This document shows positions 63,512 to 64,000 of a DNA stretch of 64,000 bases, in pieces. The position numbers and the translations under genes are program-made. The notes under the pieces were generated by a model, which saw only the letters and a list, made by a program, of their open reading frames with translations, was not told where the DNA came from and ran no database searches. The stretch is from Nitrospira sp. (GTDB taxonomy: Bacteria > Nitrospirota > Nitrospiria > Nitrospirales > Nitrospiraceae): positions 372,001-436,000 of the forward strand of contig CP126122.1 in the NCBI GenBank assembly GCA_030123565.1, read 5' to 3'. Position 1 is the stretch's first letter; each line of letters starts with the position of its first letter.

Positions 63512-64000
63512 TCATTTTTTGGCGGGGTACGGCTCGATGGTCTCCCGAATCTTGACCCATTTCTCCCATCCGTAACTTCTGGCCGTGTTCTTGATCGCTT
63601 CCTGAGCGGCGGCAATGGTCCTGTTCATATTTTCTCGGTTCACGGTGGGCTGGTATCGAACGACGATCTGGAGTGTCTCGGGATCCACTAGAATAATGTC
63701 GAGCGAATAGGGCTGGTCGGGACTCGCTTCTCGTCTGAGGCCGGCGCGCATGGTGACTGCCAGCCATTCGCCTTCCGTCGGTATGTACAGCGTCTGGCCT
63801 GGCCGGCTGGGTGTCGGTTGCGCGTTGCTCGTCACACTTTCCTCTCTCTCAATTCTCTCAATCTGGCATTCTCTGTTCCGACAGGCCTTTGCCTGCGCTT
63901 CCCGATTCTCCAGGCACGCGACCTTATCGTCCGCGCTGATGGCATTCCCGAAGCATTTTCTCGCCTCCGCATCAGCTGCGTTGAGACAATCTGTACAAGG
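63512..64000 (-). CDS. Partial protein with Cys-rich N-terminal part, unknown function
   Basis: The frame is open to the right edge, so the start is outside the window. At least 162 residues are visible. The first visible part has regularly spaced Cys (CTDCLNAADAEARKCFG, DKVACLENREAQAKACRNRE), about every 10-15 residues, like Cys-rich repeats. Following it are RPGQTLYIPTEGEWLAVTMR and PETLQIVVRYQPTV, a beta-rich domain, and a helical end. A GTG at 63835 could begin a shorter form of 107 residues. The family is not known to me. Confidence 0.55.
   Translation of the reverse strand, partial: PCTDCLNAADAEARKCFGNAISADDKVACLENREAQAKACRNRECQIERIEREESVTSNAQPTPSRPGQTLYIPTEGEWLAVTMRAGLRREASPDQPYSLDIILVDPETLQIVVRYQPTVNRENMNRTIAAAQEAIKNTARSYGWEKWVKIRETIEPYPAKK

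Overview
The window reads as chromosomal DNA of a GC-rich Gram-negative bacterium, most plausibly Nitrospira or a close relative in Nitrospirota. This is an inference from gene content: an N-ATPase-type gamma subunit, many exported c-type cytochromes and lipoproteins, RND efflux genes, a hybrid-kinase/GGDEF cluster and an alternative sigma factor. No 16S rRNA or nitrite oxidoreductase gene is present to confirm it.

Layout. 1-6.0 kb: the end of an N-ATPase gamma gene, then mobile debris. This comprises a shredded IS630 transposase, an IS110 element with a one-base shift in a C7 run, a decayed higBA toxin-antitoxin pair, a membrane protein gene and a well-bounded IS5-family element with TTA target duplications. 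6.2-9.6 kb: a minus-strand MBOAT acyltransferase / membrane-anchored protein / SGNH lipase operon, probably for cell-surface acylation. 10.2-19.1 kb: a five-gene minus-strand operon with four two-CxxCH cytochromes and one lipoprotein. 19.5-23.4 kb: a phosphorelay cluster (response regulator, REC-GGDEF, hybrid kinase, HPt). 23.6-30.4 kb: housekeeping and exported genes (YqeY, MFS, glutathione peroxidase, HtpX, cupredoxin, squalene/phytoene synthase). 30.4-33.3 kb: a lower-GC HNH-like orphan and a four-gene iron-sulfur/Cys-rich operon. 33.4-46.0 kb: alanine dehydrogenase, tRNA-Pro(CGG), acylphosphatase, sigma-70 factor, apt, DksA-like protein, queC, cytochrome c, an SPFH lipoprotein, 4-alpha-glucanotransferase and an NtrC-type two-component pair. 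46.0-50.6 kb: lipoproteins, a Lrp-ligand-domain protein, a response regulator and a long proline-rich protein ending in a degenerate DpnII/MboI-like nuclease fold. 51.1-59.1 kb: a tripartite RND efflux operon whose permease is split into two overlapping genes and whose N-terminal half is duplicated. 59.6-64 kb: an orphan ModA-like protein, a LuxR-type regulator and histidine kinase that converge with overlapping ends, and decayed fragments (Kelch, chemoreceptor) beside small unknown genes.

The most interesting structures are the split and duplicated RND permease with a localised divergent block, the four-cytochrome operon, the nuclease-fold protein without its catalytic residues, and the apparent ACG start of the squalene/phytoene synthase. 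Several frameshifts fall in 7-base homopolymers, so assembly error must be excluded before they are read as biology. All functional calls come from reading the sequence and remembered family features; no database search was run.
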